From Isoperla grammatica (Eukaryota > Arthropoda > Insecta > Plecoptera > Perlodidae), in NCBI GenBank assembly GCA_945910005.1, contig OX246747.1, forward strand, positions 4,388,670 to 4,452,669: a DNA stretch of 64,000 nt, in the 5' to 3' direction. Under the pieces are notes generated by a model that had not been told where the DNA came from, made no database searches, and saw only the letters and a list, made by a program, of their open reading frames with translations. Below, piece by piece: positions 10,825 to 21,673 of the stretch; position 1 is the stretch's first letter, and the number at the start of each line of letters is the position of its first letter. The position numbers and the translations under genes were made by a program.

Positions 10825-11284
10825 AAAGACAGTTGAAATATTGCAATCAACCAACCAACCAACTGGAACTCATTTTAACTTAAACATCAGCAAACTTTAC
10901 TTTTTCTTCAATCATATAACTCGTCACATATTCCTTAAACAAATGAAGTGTTGTCGTTTTCATTTTATTTTTTGGTTTCTGGGACCACCCTTACCTACAT
11001 TGAAAATAAAGAGAGTCTTAACTGTTTTGTGCCAATACTAGAAAAGTGTAAAAATTATTTGGGGTGTGTGATATTCTACGTGCTACAACGCATTGTGATT
11101 TTGGGTTTCAGAAGCAGCTGTGGTCAAATTCCCCGCCATGCGGAAAGGTCAATTCGGAGAGATTGTAAACAACAAATTGCCGTCCCTCCGATACAAGGAA
11201 AAAAATTAATTCTGCAACTGCAGTTTAAAAGGGTGAGCAAAGGATACCTCTACGTCAAAAAATGTAGAAAATTTAATTTTTCAA

Positions 11285-11480
11285 TTATATATAAAGATTG
11301 AAACAAAAACTCGAAAATCTGAGTAAGCATAGCACTGTGGTTTGGTAAGTCGTACAGACTGACTGATAAATGTTTCTAACATTATAATCAGTATGACAGA
11401 GGGTCCATATAACTGCCCCCCACATGTCGCAAGATGTTCCGCGTCCTGGTCTTGTTCTTTGCAGAGCGGGCATGTTCTTG
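11285..11480 (-). pseudogene. Non-LTR retrotransposon C-terminal zinc-motif scrap
   Basis: The minus-strand translation contains CPLCKEQDQDAEHLATCGGQ, a C-x2-C ... H-x4-C arrangement like that found downstream of the RT or RNase H in several non-LTR families. No RT is adjacent. It is a short relic, and a chance match cannot be fully excluded. Confidence 0.45.
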
Positions 11481-11739
11481 TATCCACCACTCCTATTTTG
11501 TGCAGATGGTAATCTTATTAGTAATTATATATATCAATATAATAGGTACTTTACCAATAAAAACTTAATATTAGCACTAGGCCTACTTCATGGAGGAAAG
11601 AAAAGCAGCAAAGCAACAAGATAAAGAATGGAGTGGGGGGGGGGGGTTTAGTATAAATGTATACCTATTCTATTCTTTCCAGATTTGCTCAGCGGGCGAA
11701 GACGATCAACAACAACCCTAAGGTCACCGAGGTCCTTAC

Positions 11740-11910
11740 AGAGGACGCAAGTGACGGAAGAGACGGACGCAAGGACGCAAGTACGCAAGGACGCAAGTAC
11801 GCAAGTGACGCAAGTGACGGACGCAAGTGACGGACGCAAGGACGCAAGGACGCAAGTACGCAAGGACGCAAAGACGCAAGGACGCAAGAACGCAAGTACG
11901 CAAGTGACGG
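11740..11910. repeat. Minisatellite of 8-bp unit GACGCAAG
   Basis: About twenty imperfect copies of gacgcaag and gtacgcaag/gtgacgcaag variants run head to tail. Composition differs sharply from the AT-rich flanks. Open frames across it on both strands are by-products of the repeat. Confidence 0.9.
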
Positions 11911-12258
11911 CGCCGACAACTCCGCCCGCGCCCCTGAGGGAGTTTTTTTTAAATTTACAATACAAGAAAGTAATAATAAATTGATGAATACTTTGTTGTG
12001 TATTCTTACAGTGTCTCAACTATAGCGAGTTCACACAAATTGCTATAAGGATAAGGCTAGAAGTTGAATTTTAAATGGAAATGTGTGTAAGCGAAACGTC
12101 CATACAAAATGACAAGGATAACGACTAGTGTTATGGCTAAAAAATTATTTTACCTCATATCAATAATCGTAGCTTTTAAAAATACACATTGTGATAATAT
12201 GATAGCATTTATTACCGCCACGATACATACAATCTTGTATTGTGGTTATACAGCTAAG

Positions 12259-12284
12259 AAATGAAATGAAATGAAATGAAATAT
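12259..12284. repeat. (GAAAT)n microsatellite
   Basis: Five perfect copies of gaaat are seen in otherwise unremarkable AT-rich DNA. Nothing else was recognised between 11950 and 12690. Confidence 0.85.
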
Positions 12285-12699
12285 TTTGTATGTGATGCAC
12301 GTATTGTCCTGTATAACGTGACGAACAAACTGTGCGTAGATGTGTTGCACATTATACACCATTTTGGAAACGAAACGATAACTTACGTCTCATTTTTATA
12401 GTAAAAAAAATTAACATTGTTGAAAAGTACATAATCACGATAGCTTATGCAGCGCTAAATAATATTTTATGCCTACAATTATTGCGATATGATACGTATG
12501 TCGTTATTGTATCGATACACGATTATCATTTGCATCTCTAATTTCTACGAGTCCCACGGAATATAAGTGTATTGGTACAAAAAGACTTTTGAACTGATTC
12601 AAAATTGCCGAAGTGTGATGGATTCTTCGATTTGAATCAAAACATTTCTTAGTAAAAAAATCCTATTTTTCCCTTGGAGGCCATTGAAATAAGTGCTAG

Positions 12700-13560
12700 T
12701 TAGAGCTTGAGGTGTTCTTTACTATCGGATTTTGAAAGTTGGTTAAGGATGCACAAATCTGAAATATCTGCGAAGCATTTGATCTATAATGATGTGAGAT
12801 GTGGTCGAGAATTTTGTATATTTTAATCATTTGGAAAGCGCGCTCCACATGGATGCGAGCTCTAGCTATTGTCAGAGTTCGTACAACCTCAGTCGGTGTG
12901 AACTGTGGTTTGAATGTTAAGAGAAACGCCAGGTGGTAGAATATTGTACAGTACAAAACCTTTGTCAGCCATAACCATATCACCAGGGACCATATGGCTT
13001 AGTACCTCGCTGTGTGTAACAATGGCCTTATCTGAGGTACTGCCTGGGTAGAGGGAACTTACGAATGTTACATGGCCATTTGGAGATATTCCTAAAAATG
13101 CCTTAAAAGTGTTTCTGGACTTGTAGTTGCTGTATGTTAAATTTTGGTGATCCATGTTGTATGGTTTGTTCACTGTAACCTCTGTGCAGTCTATTATGAT
13201 TCTGCATGCATGGAAGTTTTGGAATTCATTGGGGAGTACAGCTTGATTTTTGTGTCTACTTGGAATCCTATTCAACAAACCCTTCACTAAGACGATGTGC
13301 AAGGTGTCGATGAATGTTGCAATTATTGTCCCAACGGTTGAGCTAGACACACCAAATCGCAACGCCAAGTCGAGGTTCGGTGTGTTGAGTCGAAATTTCA
13401 TCAGAGTGAGAAGAAGCTGGTCTTCAATTGTCAGGCATTTGATCTCTCCTTGGGGACCTTTAATTGTAAATCTTTTTAAAAGATCTACCAGGATCTCGAA
13501 TACTGATGTATCTGCAAGACCTATTATTGGACAGATGTAAAACACTATTCGAATTGGCAT
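12700..13560 (-). pseudogene. ISL2EU/IS5-like DDE transposase
   Basis: Reading from 13560 leftwards, an N-terminal helix-turn-helix region (LTIEDQLLLTLMKFRLNTPN, then ALRFGVSSSTVGTII) precedes a DDE_Tnp_4-type nuclease. The nuclease has IIDCTEVTVNKPYN (first D), TYSNYKSRNTFKAFLGISPNG, GDMVMADKGF (second D) and, after a frameshift near 12900-12980, RARIHVERAFQMIK (catalytic E). The triad is therefore present but split by the frameshift. A palindromic GGGCCTAAGGGCCGG motif lies just upstream of the start at about 13570 and may belong to a terminal repeat. The matching end was not found. Confidence 0.8.
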
Positions 13561-13794
13561 TTGTTTTTCTGGGCCTAAGGGCCGGTCTTACAATCTCCTA
13601 ATAAGGAAGTAGCTAAAACCAAACGCGGGTTTTAAAGAAATCACAAAAAACATGCCCCGCTATAATGCTGACACGATAATGGTGATAGGCGGTACAAACG
13701 ACGATCAAAATCTAAAATACTCCTGCCAACAAACTCGTCTGCATCAGATGTCTCCATCAACGATGAAACTCTTGTACCTCTGGGCAACTAAGCA

Positions 13795-14395
13795 ATCTTA
13801 CACTCAAGTTGGTTCAAGTTAAAGATACCTCGCAGCACAACCAAGACATGCCCGTACAGGCTGGGGGTCGGACCACTGAAAGGGACATGTAGTCAAGAGT
13901 GGGGGTAGAAAATAACAATAATCTTACACTCAAGTTGGTTCGAGTTAAGATACCTCGCAGCACAACCAAGACATGCCCGTACAGGCGGGGGGTCGGACCA
14001 CTGAAAGGGACATGTAGTCAAGAGTGGGGGTAGAAAATAACAATAATCTTACACTCAAGTTGGTCCGAGTTAAGATACCTCGCAGCAGAACCAAGACATG
14101 CCCGTACAGGCGGGCGGTCGAACCACTGAAAGGGACAGGTAGTCAAGAGTGGGGGTAGAAGATAATAATAATCTTACACTCAAGTTGGTCCGAGTTAAGA
14201 TACCTCGCAGCAGAACCAAGACATGCCCGTACAGGCGGGCGGTCGAACCACTGAAAGGGACAGGTAGTCAAGAGTGGGGGTAGAAGATAATAATCTTACA
14301 CTCAAGTTGGTTCAAATTAAAGATACCTCGCAGCAGAACCAAGACATGTCCGTTGAGGCGGGAGGTCGGACCATGACAACTTTCCGCTCGCATTA
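13795..14395. repeat. Tandem array, ~125-bp unit, five copies
   Basis: The start motif atcttacactcaagttgg recurs at about 13795, 13921, 14046, 14171 and 14293, giving periods of 126, 125, 125 and 122 bp. Each unit holds gatacctcgcagcac/gaaccaagacatg and gagtgggggtagaa. Copies are 90-98% alike. The array sits just upstream of the ISL2EU-like transposase and could be its subterminal repeats. Confidence 0.92.
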
Positions 14396-14465
14396 TTAAG
14401 ATCACACAACGATCATAATGACCCCAACCAACCTGGCAGTCGCTATGGAGCCGCTTTCGGCTTCA

Positions 14466-14771
14466 ATTTGATTATTTGGGCTTAACGTCTTATATTTTTG
14501 CAACTTGGCTAATCAAGACGATGAGTGGGTGATAATGAAGATAAAATTGGGGGCTCTTTGGAGGAAAGGGGCAAGTAGGAGGGCGCGAAGAAAAGGGGAA
14601 AGGGGAGGATAGGGGATTGGGGTGTGGACTGCACTTCGTCTGACTTCTTCTCCTCGACCAGTCCGGCTAGGGTGGCCCTACCAGAAGCATACGCTTCCGC
14701 CGGCATAGCTCTCGGGATCAACAAAGCACGCAAACCTGCCCACCACGATAGGGTAGCAGTCCCTGGGCAGG
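14466..14771 (-). repeat. AATC-SINE copy, head A, short body
   Basis: On the plus strand it runs from ttgattatttgggcttaacg to ccctgggcagg. The short body variant (gggggctctttggaggaaagg) replaces the long middle segment. Both ends are present. The sense strand is minus. Confidence 0.85.
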
Positions 14772-15054
14772 TATACTGTTTGGACAACTTCAATATTAGC
14801 GAAGAAGAAGCCGAAGCACTCCGTTGCCACTGCCGAAACTCATAACGCCGTTGAGAGAGGTATGGGGACATTAAACACGTTGTAATTGTCGAGAGCTGGC
14901 TAGCACTAGTATAGTTTTTTCATAATAATATAATATAATCATTTTACGTTTAACCATGCACAGGTTATTGCTATAAAGTCATTTAGGACACAAAGTTTTA
15001 TGTAAATGCAAATATCTGCTTATGCGTACGGTTTATAGATTTACCGAATTATTC

Positions 15055-16055
15055 TGAGTAGGAATATCTTGACTTGAGCACAGTCTACATGTATCGCGTC
15101 GAACCAAATCTATAACCAATTATAAAACTATAAATAGTCACTCGTTCACACTTTCACTGCACGAAATCAGACAACGGAACATGTCACAACGAAGACTATC
15201 TACATAAAGACTGGCTTAGGATGCAAGCCTGGTGCTGCTCCGCCCGCGGTCAAGACAACACTGATGCGCTCGCTGCAAGAATACAATCTGATCTAGGCAC
15301 CGTGCAGCGTGCATGGCCGGTGAGCGCGCCACCGCTACGCATGATGGCGCAGCGTGGCGGCCAACTTAGGAATCAAAGTGCGGGAAGACTGCGCCTACAG
15401 TCCGTTTATCTCGCTGTTGGACTTGCCCCAGGGCATAAGGCTCGGGTAGCATTTGTACCAATCTCTGACCAAAGTACGGGTTTCCTTCCCTCTCGCCTCG
15501 ACCGTAATTACCTTCGATTGGCGAGCCTTGCATTATCTTACCTGTTAATTATGATGACCTGTCACAACAAATGTCATCTTATAGGAAAAAAACACTTTTT
15601 TAGGAATTATACGTATATTTTATGATCGCGACAGCGTTAAACGGCTTGAAATTATGTAATCAGGTTTTTTTAGTAGTCTTTCTATGACGAAAAGAACTGA
15701 ACTTAAAACATTTATGTATCAATATTTGTGTTGCAGCATTCAGCACAGGATCTGGCCATTCGCAACAGAGGAGACGCTAAAGTGTACAGAAAGAGTTGCA
15801 AGAGAACCTAAAATCAAGCTTTCGTCTTGGGAGATTTAAGACGCCCATCGTTTGCTGTCACGTAATACAAACTATTCAAGGAAGATAATTGTACAATTGG
15901 CTTCACGTAAGAAGAGGGATGAGCTTATAGAGGGGTGTCGCCAGGTCATAACAAACCAACAAATATTCGGTAACAGTTGTCGTTCAGCGGGATACATCCG
16001 CATCACTGAGAAGTCCCATCACATCCCTCTCATTCAAGAGCCTAACGTCGACTAA
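15055..16055 (+). repeat. Unclassified dispersed repeat, copy 1
   Basis: Near-identical to 49827-50642 over its first ~600 bp and again at its end (ctcattcaagagcctaacg at about 16040). It contains a TATA-like ctataaatag at about 15129, a GC-rich block with an open frame of 134 codons (15221-15625) that matches nothing I know, and AT-rich 3' sequence. The promoter-like start suggests an LTR or a non-autonomous element, but no terminal repeats or target duplications were found. Confidence 0.75.
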
Positions 16056-16261
16056 GGGGGCATTTGATAATGCAATTCTGTTCTCTCCGAACGCTCCGCC
16101 GAGCTTCTAGCATGTTTAATAATGTAATCTGAGCGCTCTCAGTTCTGTTTGATACCTCAGAGAACTTCGCGCGGGGAGCGCTCTAATCGCACGGTGAAAA
16201 TCGAGCAAACGAAAGAGTCCTCTCTGTTCAAGGAACGAAATTCAAATATTGAATCTTAAAA

Positions 16262-16775
16262 ATGGCTGCGCTATCAGAAGACCAAGTGCTTTACGCATGC
16301 CCAATGTGTGCCTACATTTCCGCAATTGAGGAGGAAGTGATACATCACTTCGAGTTCGAGCACAACGAAGCTGCTCGTAAGTTTGAGTGTTAATTTTTTT
16401 ATAACTTTAATAAGCTTGTGTGCAAATTAATATCACTTTTTTCTGGGCTGGGTCACATGGAGCATGTATAGCCCTAGGCTAGGCCTAGCCCTAGCGCCTA
16501 GCCTAGGGCCTAGGCCCAGCGCAGTCTCTAAAATGGGTTTTGTGCTGTTTGGAATGATCTTTAATTTACATCTGAATTGTATTTGTACCTTTGCTGAACC
16601 TGGATCAGAACTAGAGGAAAGTCTGACATCCCCACCTTGCCAAAGCGAGACTAGACCGGATCGGACTAACAACTCTGCTTCTTTGCCACGGTATTGGTCT
16701 AAGGCAGAGACGATGATGCTGATTAACTTGGTAAAAGAGTTCGATGGACTTTTTCAAACCCAAATGCGAAAGCAT
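16262..16775 (+). CDS. Two-exon C2H2 finger plus SANT/trihelix-like protein, 5' part
   Basis: Exon 1 (16262-16376) starts MAALSEDQVLYACPMC and holds one C2H2 finger (CPMCAYISA ... HHFEFEH). It ends at a donor ctc|gtaagt. Exon 2 (from 16609, after gatcag) continues in matching phase (1 nt + 2 nt) and encodes a Ser/Pro linker, then YWSKAETMMLINLVKEFDGL, a SANT/trihelix-like DNA-binding start. It ends at cat|gtaagt near 16775. The next exon is lost or lies behind SINE insertions beginning at 16826. Such finger-plus-SANT proteins occur as accessory ORFs of DNA transposons and as host factors, and I cannot tell which this is. The splice phase agreement supports a real gene model. Confidence 0.6.
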
Positions 16776-16825
16776 GTAAGTTGCATAGGCCTACCGGTAT
16801 GCCTAAGGCCTTCCTGATTGAGTTT

Positions 16826-16882
16826 TGAGTTTATTGGGTTTAAGGGCGCTTCAACCAGTTAGGTCATTTTGCGCCACCAAGA
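16826..16882 (-). repeat. Short 3'-end repeat (GGCGCAAAATGACC family)
   Basis: The plus strand reads gagtttattgggtttaaggg then cgcttcaaccagttaggtca. It is the same ~57 bp as at 21593-21662 and 24691-24748. The copy at 21.6 kb shows a poly-A tail in sense (minus) and an 11-bp target duplication, so the family is retroposed. Confidence 0.75.
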
Positions 16883-16913
16883 TAATGTAACTCGTTACTT
16901 ATTGTTTTATTGC

Positions 16914-17292
16914 ATGATTGATTAATGGGGCTTAACGTCTCATATTTATGCAACGATGGCTAAATGAGACGATCAGCGGGTGATAATGAAGATGAGAAAG
17001 ATGATAATGAAGAATAAAGCCACATCCGAATCAGATCCATTGTACGTCGCGTGAGTCGTCATACGGGAGTCCAGCAAGGGAGGGCAGGGCCAAGTGGGAG
17101 GAGAAATATTCAATGGGACAGTGGGGGGGAAAGGGGATTTGGGTGTGGACTGCACTTCGTCTGACTTCTCCTCCTCGACCAGTCCGGCTTGGGTGGCCCT
17201 ACCAGAAGCATACGCTTCCGCCGGCATAGCTCTCGGGATCAAAAAAGCACGCAAACCTGCCCACCACGGTAAGGTGGCAGTCCCTGGGCAGG
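16914..17292 (-). repeat. AATC-SINE copy, head A, long body
   Basis: Full-length long form from gattgattaatggggcttaa to gtccctgggcagg. It contains the middle block with gccacatccgaatcagatcc, absent from the short form. It is followed directly by another copy. Confidence 0.88.
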
Positions 17293-17296
17293 CTTC

Positions 17297-17505
17297 CTGA
17301 TTGATATTTGGGCTTAACGTCTCATATTTTTGCAACGAGGCTAATCGAGAGAGTGGGTGATATATGAAGATGAACTAGGGGGGTGTTTGGAGGAAAGGGT
17401 CAAGTAGGAGGGCGGGGAATTAGAGGGTAGGGGAGGAAACGGGAGTGGGGAGGCTGAGGACTGCTTTTCGTCTGACTTCTCCTCCTCGACCTGTCCGGCT
17501 TCCTA
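17297..17505 (-). repeat. AATC-SINE copy, 5'-truncated
   Basis: It starts gattgatatttgggcttaac and ends at cgacctgtccggct, so the head is missing. It abuts the full-length copy ending at 17292. Confidence 0.85.
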
Positions 17506-17654
17506 CCGAAGGTTTTGTTAATCATAGGCCTAAGCCTACCAATACAATAATTATATCCAACCCTTGTTTTTTTTCTTGCAATGAAGTTTGGTAGGGGGTA
17601 GGGTTTGTGGGAGAACCTCTTACAATCTAGATTCATATAATATATTAACTCTCA

Positions 17655-17725
17655 TTGATTGAATTTTGATTGATTTTTGGATTTTGGGCGCTTTTAACGG
17701 CGAGGGTCATTCGCGCCTCCAAGAT
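17655..17725 (-). repeat. Short 3'-end repeat (CGCGAATGACC family)
   Basis: Same sequence as the 53-bp element at 10772-10824 plus a few extra bases (cctccaagatg) at its 5' end in sense. The tail is a degenerate (caat)n. No clear target duplication is visible. Confidence 0.7.
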
Positions 17726-18299
17726 GTATGTAAATAGTAAATTATGGTTAAAAAGGTATAGGTTGAAATGTAAATGTAATATAACGAAAACGAAAATCGA
17801 TGTCATCAGAACATTGCCAAAGTCATCATAAGAGAGGGTTAACAGTTACAAGATTCGTTGTCAGTAGAATATGGCCTAGGTCATCATAAGGGAGAGGGCT
17901 TACAGAGTCGTGGTCAGTGGAACATTGCCAAGGTCTTCATAATAGAGGATTAACAGAGTCGTTGTCATAAAAACATTGCCACGGTCGACATAAAATGAGC
18001 GGTAATTAAATAAGACACAACAAGTTTTCTACATATACGAGGGTATTCAGCATGCTGGATGGATTTTTGAAGACACTCTACGGAAAGATAGGAAATGTTG
18101 AGCAGTTATAGTCGATTAATCAGATTAGCTTGTTCCAAAAAGTTAAGAAGTTTTCTGCAGTTGCCATAGGACAGTAGCTCCTCATATGATTGGCTTAGAC
18201 CCAATTGGAGTCTTAAGCCATCATATAAAGAGCATTCGGCCAATAGATGTTGAACAGTTAGTATGGCATCACATGTGCGTACCGGTATTTTAAGATGTT
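17726..18299. other. No gene recognised; weak internal repeats
   Basis: Degenerate ~60-bp repeats of the type cattgccaaggtcatcataa...gagggttaacag occur between about 17810 and 17990. No coding potential was seen. Confidence 0.35.
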
Positions 18300-18500
18300 A
18301 TGTTTATGTTTCAGAAATCCAAAATGTCTGACTGCAGGCCGAGTTCTTCGTTGATGACGACGTTGATGAGGATATCCTTGCGTGTGTAACACTTTCTGCT
18401 TCGCTCCCTTGCCTCTGCTACGTGGTTTCCTCACCATATTATCGCCACTCAGGTAAAGACAATACAAGCACTCATTAATTATCTGTGTTACAAGCAATAA
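18300..18500 (-). repeat. Segment shared with 63.4-63.85 kb
   Basis: The minus-strand translation NMVRKPRSRGKGAKQKV parallels NMVKKPRIRGEGAKQKM near 63.4 kb, and the flank with gacaatacaag and ttaattatctg is shared as well. At 63.4 kb the homologous unit is split by an AATC-SINE and lies beside an RCC1-like pseudogene. The segment is probably a duplicated piece of that gene's 5' region. Confidence 0.5.
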
Positions 18501-18559
18501 AAACACATTATTTTAACTATTTTTAAGTGTCCTAAACTTAAAAAAAAACAATACGACAA

Positions 18560-18942
18560 TATAAAACATGTCACCAGAATAAACAGCCTGGAAACCCGTA
18601 TGAATGAGAACAATACTCGAAAAACTTTAACTTTTAGGTCCAAGGAGTACCTGTAATGAAGGATGAAAACCCGTACCGTACTGTGGAAAACATTTGTGCA
18701 CACCTGGGTACGAATGTAACGACGTCAAACATCGAGGACTGTCATCGAGTTGCGCCTTCAGCCCCGCAGAACGCCGATAACCCAAAACGACAACCCAGGG
18801 CACCAACATCGCCCACCATCATCGTCAAGTTTTTCTCCCGTCAATCAAAAAACTGTATCATTCGAGAAAAAAACAACAGCAAACAGACTTCTGACCTCGA
18901 ACATCGGCTACAATGGTAACAACACTATTTATATCAATGAAT
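18560..18942 (+). pseudogene. Non-LTR retrotransposon ORF1 fragment
   Basis: The translation shows the coiled-coil to RRM-like transition of L1/Tx1- or CR1-type ORF1 proteins: NENNTRKTLTFRSKEYL (degenerate EQYSRRN region), VENICAHLGTNVTTSNIEDC, HRVAPSA, then PTIIVKFFSRQSKNCI and TIYINE at the end. One in-frame stop at about 18653. It fuses without a gap to a Harbinger exon at 18943. ORF1 proteins bind element RNA. Confidence 0.65.
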
Positions 18943-20935
18943 TGATAGATATTTGGGCTGAGAGAGATTTTCTGAGAGATGATGCTTTCGCATTAAACGA
19001 CACAAAATTCAAGAAACTTTTCAGAATGGCTAAGCAATTGGTTGGCAATCTTATTGAAACTCTTCAAAATGTTATGTCCCGATAACGACGTAGTTCGGCC
19101 ATTGATGTTAGGACTTTGGTATGTCAATTAATTAAAACATTTAATGTAGCATAGTTAAAGAAACCACTAGATCACACATCAAAGAAGATGTTATGCACAG
19201 TGAGCTTTTTCAAAAAATATTAAAATACCCAAATAAATTTTACTGTTGAATAATGTATGCATAATCATGGGTAAAAATTAACTTTTTTCCCACTAGACCC
19301 GGGTGAATGTACTTTCAACCCCTGTATTAACTCCGTGCAGACATTTGTATGGGTGTTTAAGAATCGTGGAATGTGACAATGTAAGAGTAATCAGTCGTAA
19401 TTGACTATAATTATGCGGGTTATTTTATATTTTAACTAACTAAACATGCATCTATTTAGGTTTTAACAACATTACGATTTATGGCATGCGGAGACTACCA
19501 AACTGGCATTGGCCAAGATGTCAATCTGGCGGTTGCCCAACCAACTGTTGGCCGCGCAGTATCTGCAATAACAAGTGCTATTAATGGGCACTTATACGAA
19601 CAATGGGTGTAAAAAGCAAGGTAGGACTATACTCACTTAAATGCCGTAGATCAATAATCAAAAGACAAGATATGCCTATATAATTTATATTAATTTAAAT
19701 ACTAGCTGTGGCATTGTTGAAAGGGGGGCTAAAGAAGCCAAACTGACCGAAATTAAGCCGACCAATGAAATGGGCTATTAAAAGTGTTCATTTGAATGTA
19801 TGTAGTTATAATATTACACCAAACAATGTTTTTAACTGGGTTCATATCTTAAACAGATTCACCAATCATTCCACAAGGGGAAATATTTTATTATTTATTT
19901 AAACACAGTGTTATTCTGTACACCAATTATTTATTTTTATCATGCATTTCCTTACTACTGGTGTAGCGTATTAAAATGTGGTTTTTAATAATTCATTCAA
20001 ACATAAAAGTAGCTCTAAATGTGCCAATGGCGATTAGTACCCGGAGCATATATATGTAAACAGGAAACATTACCACTCAATTAATGTTCAACTGGTAAAC
20101 ACTTAGTGCTAATTTAGTGATGTAATTCTAATAACATTACTATTAAATATCACGCTCAATACGTGTTAACTACTTGCAATTGGTTTAAGGTTTGTGATGC
20201 AGATATGAAGATTTTGAATATAAACGCAAATTACCCTGGGAGCACAAATGACGCCTTCATTTGGCGCTCTTCAAATCTGAAAGCTGCACATCAACATGCC
20301 CACAGGGATAATATTAGTTCATGGTTGCTTGGTAATCTAACACCTTATCGAAATTGGGCCTTTCTACCTTACTAAGTGATTCCCCCTAAATGTTTACGGT
20401 ATTCAAATCATAACATAGGCCTACATTAGTAGTCACCAGGCAGTTATGGCCCATTTGCAGCCTTAGTGTTTAATCTAATCTAATCTTAAAAATAACAGAG
20501 TCTAATACAAGTTGAATTACAGGTGATAGTGGTGATCCTTTAGAGCCGTGGCTGTTTACTCCACTGGCAGTTGCAAACACTGATGCCCAAGAGGAATACA
20601 ACCGCCACCAAATGCGGGCACGGAGTATCGTGGAGCGTTGTAATGGATTATTAAAGAGTCGCTGGAGATGCCTTCTCAGGCATAGGGTGTTGCATTACCA
20701 TCCTGAGAAGGCATCTCAAATAATGATGGCTGCCACGGTACTCCACAATATGTGTGTGGAGTAGGGCGCTCCTCCACCAGCTGCGCAAGACCATGACGCT
20801 GAAGGGGAACTAGACTTAGGGATGGGAATTGGTGGAGAGCAAGCTGAAGCTGAAGTCATCAGAAATGTAAACCCAATCCTGGCAAATGCACGCAGGTTGC
20901 AACAGCGCCTGATTCACGTTGATAATACACGCTAG
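18943..20935 (+). pseudogene. PIF/Harbinger transposase with introns
   Basis: Exons joined in consistent phase: 18943-19118 (DDAFALNDTKFKKLFRMAK), 19460-19620 (VLTTLRFMACGDYQTGIGQD, then PTVGRAVSAIT), a short exon near 20060-20093 (NRKHYHSINVQL), 20190-20331 (VCDADMKILNINANYPGSTN, then WLLG) and 20523-20935 (DSGDPLEPWLFTPLAV, RSIVERCNGLLKSRW, NARRLQQRL). The second Asp (GDSGDP) and the Glu (IVER) of the DDE triad are visible. The exon with the first Asp (usually GxIDGTH) was not found between 19621 and 20060. In-frame stops at 19083, about 19610 and 20761 show it is dead. The family cuts and pastes with a 3-bp TWA target. Confidence 0.85.
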
Positions 20936-21310
20936 GCTATTCGGTAGGTCATTCTTCTTTCACTGGTACGGACATATTACTTTCTTGTGCAGTCTTCTCA
21001 TATCTGCATCTTAAATCAAACAAACAGTTTACTGTAGAGGCTATAATAATGTCATTAGTGTTAACATGAAGCAGTCACTTTCCAATGCCCCATATAATAT
21101 ATGATATAGGAAAATGTGACCATAGCATATTATACATTACAAAATACAAATGTCACGGTGCAAACTGCACTGCACTGGTGGCGATCGCGCGCTCGACGCT
21201 TATGTCACCGACGACGGCTCGGCCCAGCTCGCGGCTGGCCGAGGAGCGGTGTACGACTGTTAACATGGGGTTATAATATAATACCATGCTACCCGAATCG
21301 AAGTCGACAG

Positions 21311-21351
21311 CCAATCACAGGTCGCAAAAACAATAATAATGTGTGACGTCA
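21311..21351 (+). promoter_or_regulatory. CCAAT and CRE-like promoter elements
   Basis: CCAAT at 21311-21315 and a perfect palindromic TGACGTCA at 21344-21351 lie 35-75 bp upstream of the ATG at 21386. The GC-rich stretch at about 21180-21250 adds to a promoter-like look. CRE octamers bind CREB/ATF factors in animals. Confidence 0.5.
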
Positions 21352-21385
21352 TCACGGCGATTGCGGGAACACAATTATTTTCAAA

Positions 21386-21673
21386 ATGGCTGAAGTTAGA
21401 GTCATGGCAGCCCGTTCTATAGATTTTACTGAAGATAAGAAATTAGTGCTTGTGCGTGAGGTACAGCTACGTAGTGCCACTATGAATGGAGAATTCTGTG
21501 CTACTCTGACAAAGGCACACAAGGACCGTGCGTGGGAAATGGTGGCAGAGTCGGTCAATGCTGTGGCCCCAATAACGCGATCCATCAAGGCGTTTTTTTT
21601 TTTTTTTTTTTTGAGTTTATTGGGTTTAAGGGCGCTTCAACCAGTTAGGCCATTTTGCGCCACCATCAAGGCG
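21386..21673 (+). CDS. Harbinger-type Myb/SANT-like accessory protein, exon 1
   Basis: The frame starts MAEVRVMAARSIDFTEDKKL and continues VLVREVQLRSA ... HKDRAWEMVAESVN, a Myb/SANT-like helix pattern seen in the second ORF of PIF/Harbinger elements, which helps the transposase reach DNA and the nucleus. The exon ends aaggcg|gtaagt at 21673. A 70-bp retroposed element (21593-21662) with an 11-bp target duplication CCATCAAGGCG splits the last bases, so the insertion put a poly-T run in the frame while leaving the donor intact. Harbinger transposase copies lie on both sides. Which copy it served is unknown. Confidence 0.6.
21593..21662 (-). repeat. 70-bp poly-A retroposon end with 11-bp target duplication
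   Basis: In sense (minus) it reads ggcgcaaaatggcctaactg ... aacccaataaactc followed by about 21 A. CCATCAAGGCG flanks it at 21582-21592 and 21663-21673. It has the hallmarks of target-primed insertion of an extremely short RNA 3' end. Confidence 0.85.

Noticed and set aside
11740..11910. CRISPR-like array
   Set aside because: Units are contiguous with no spacers, and the DNA is animal nuclear.
11648..12019. Open frames of 75-120 codons on both strands with repeated LASLRPCV-type peptide
   Set aside because: By-product of the 8-bp GACGCAAG minisatellite.
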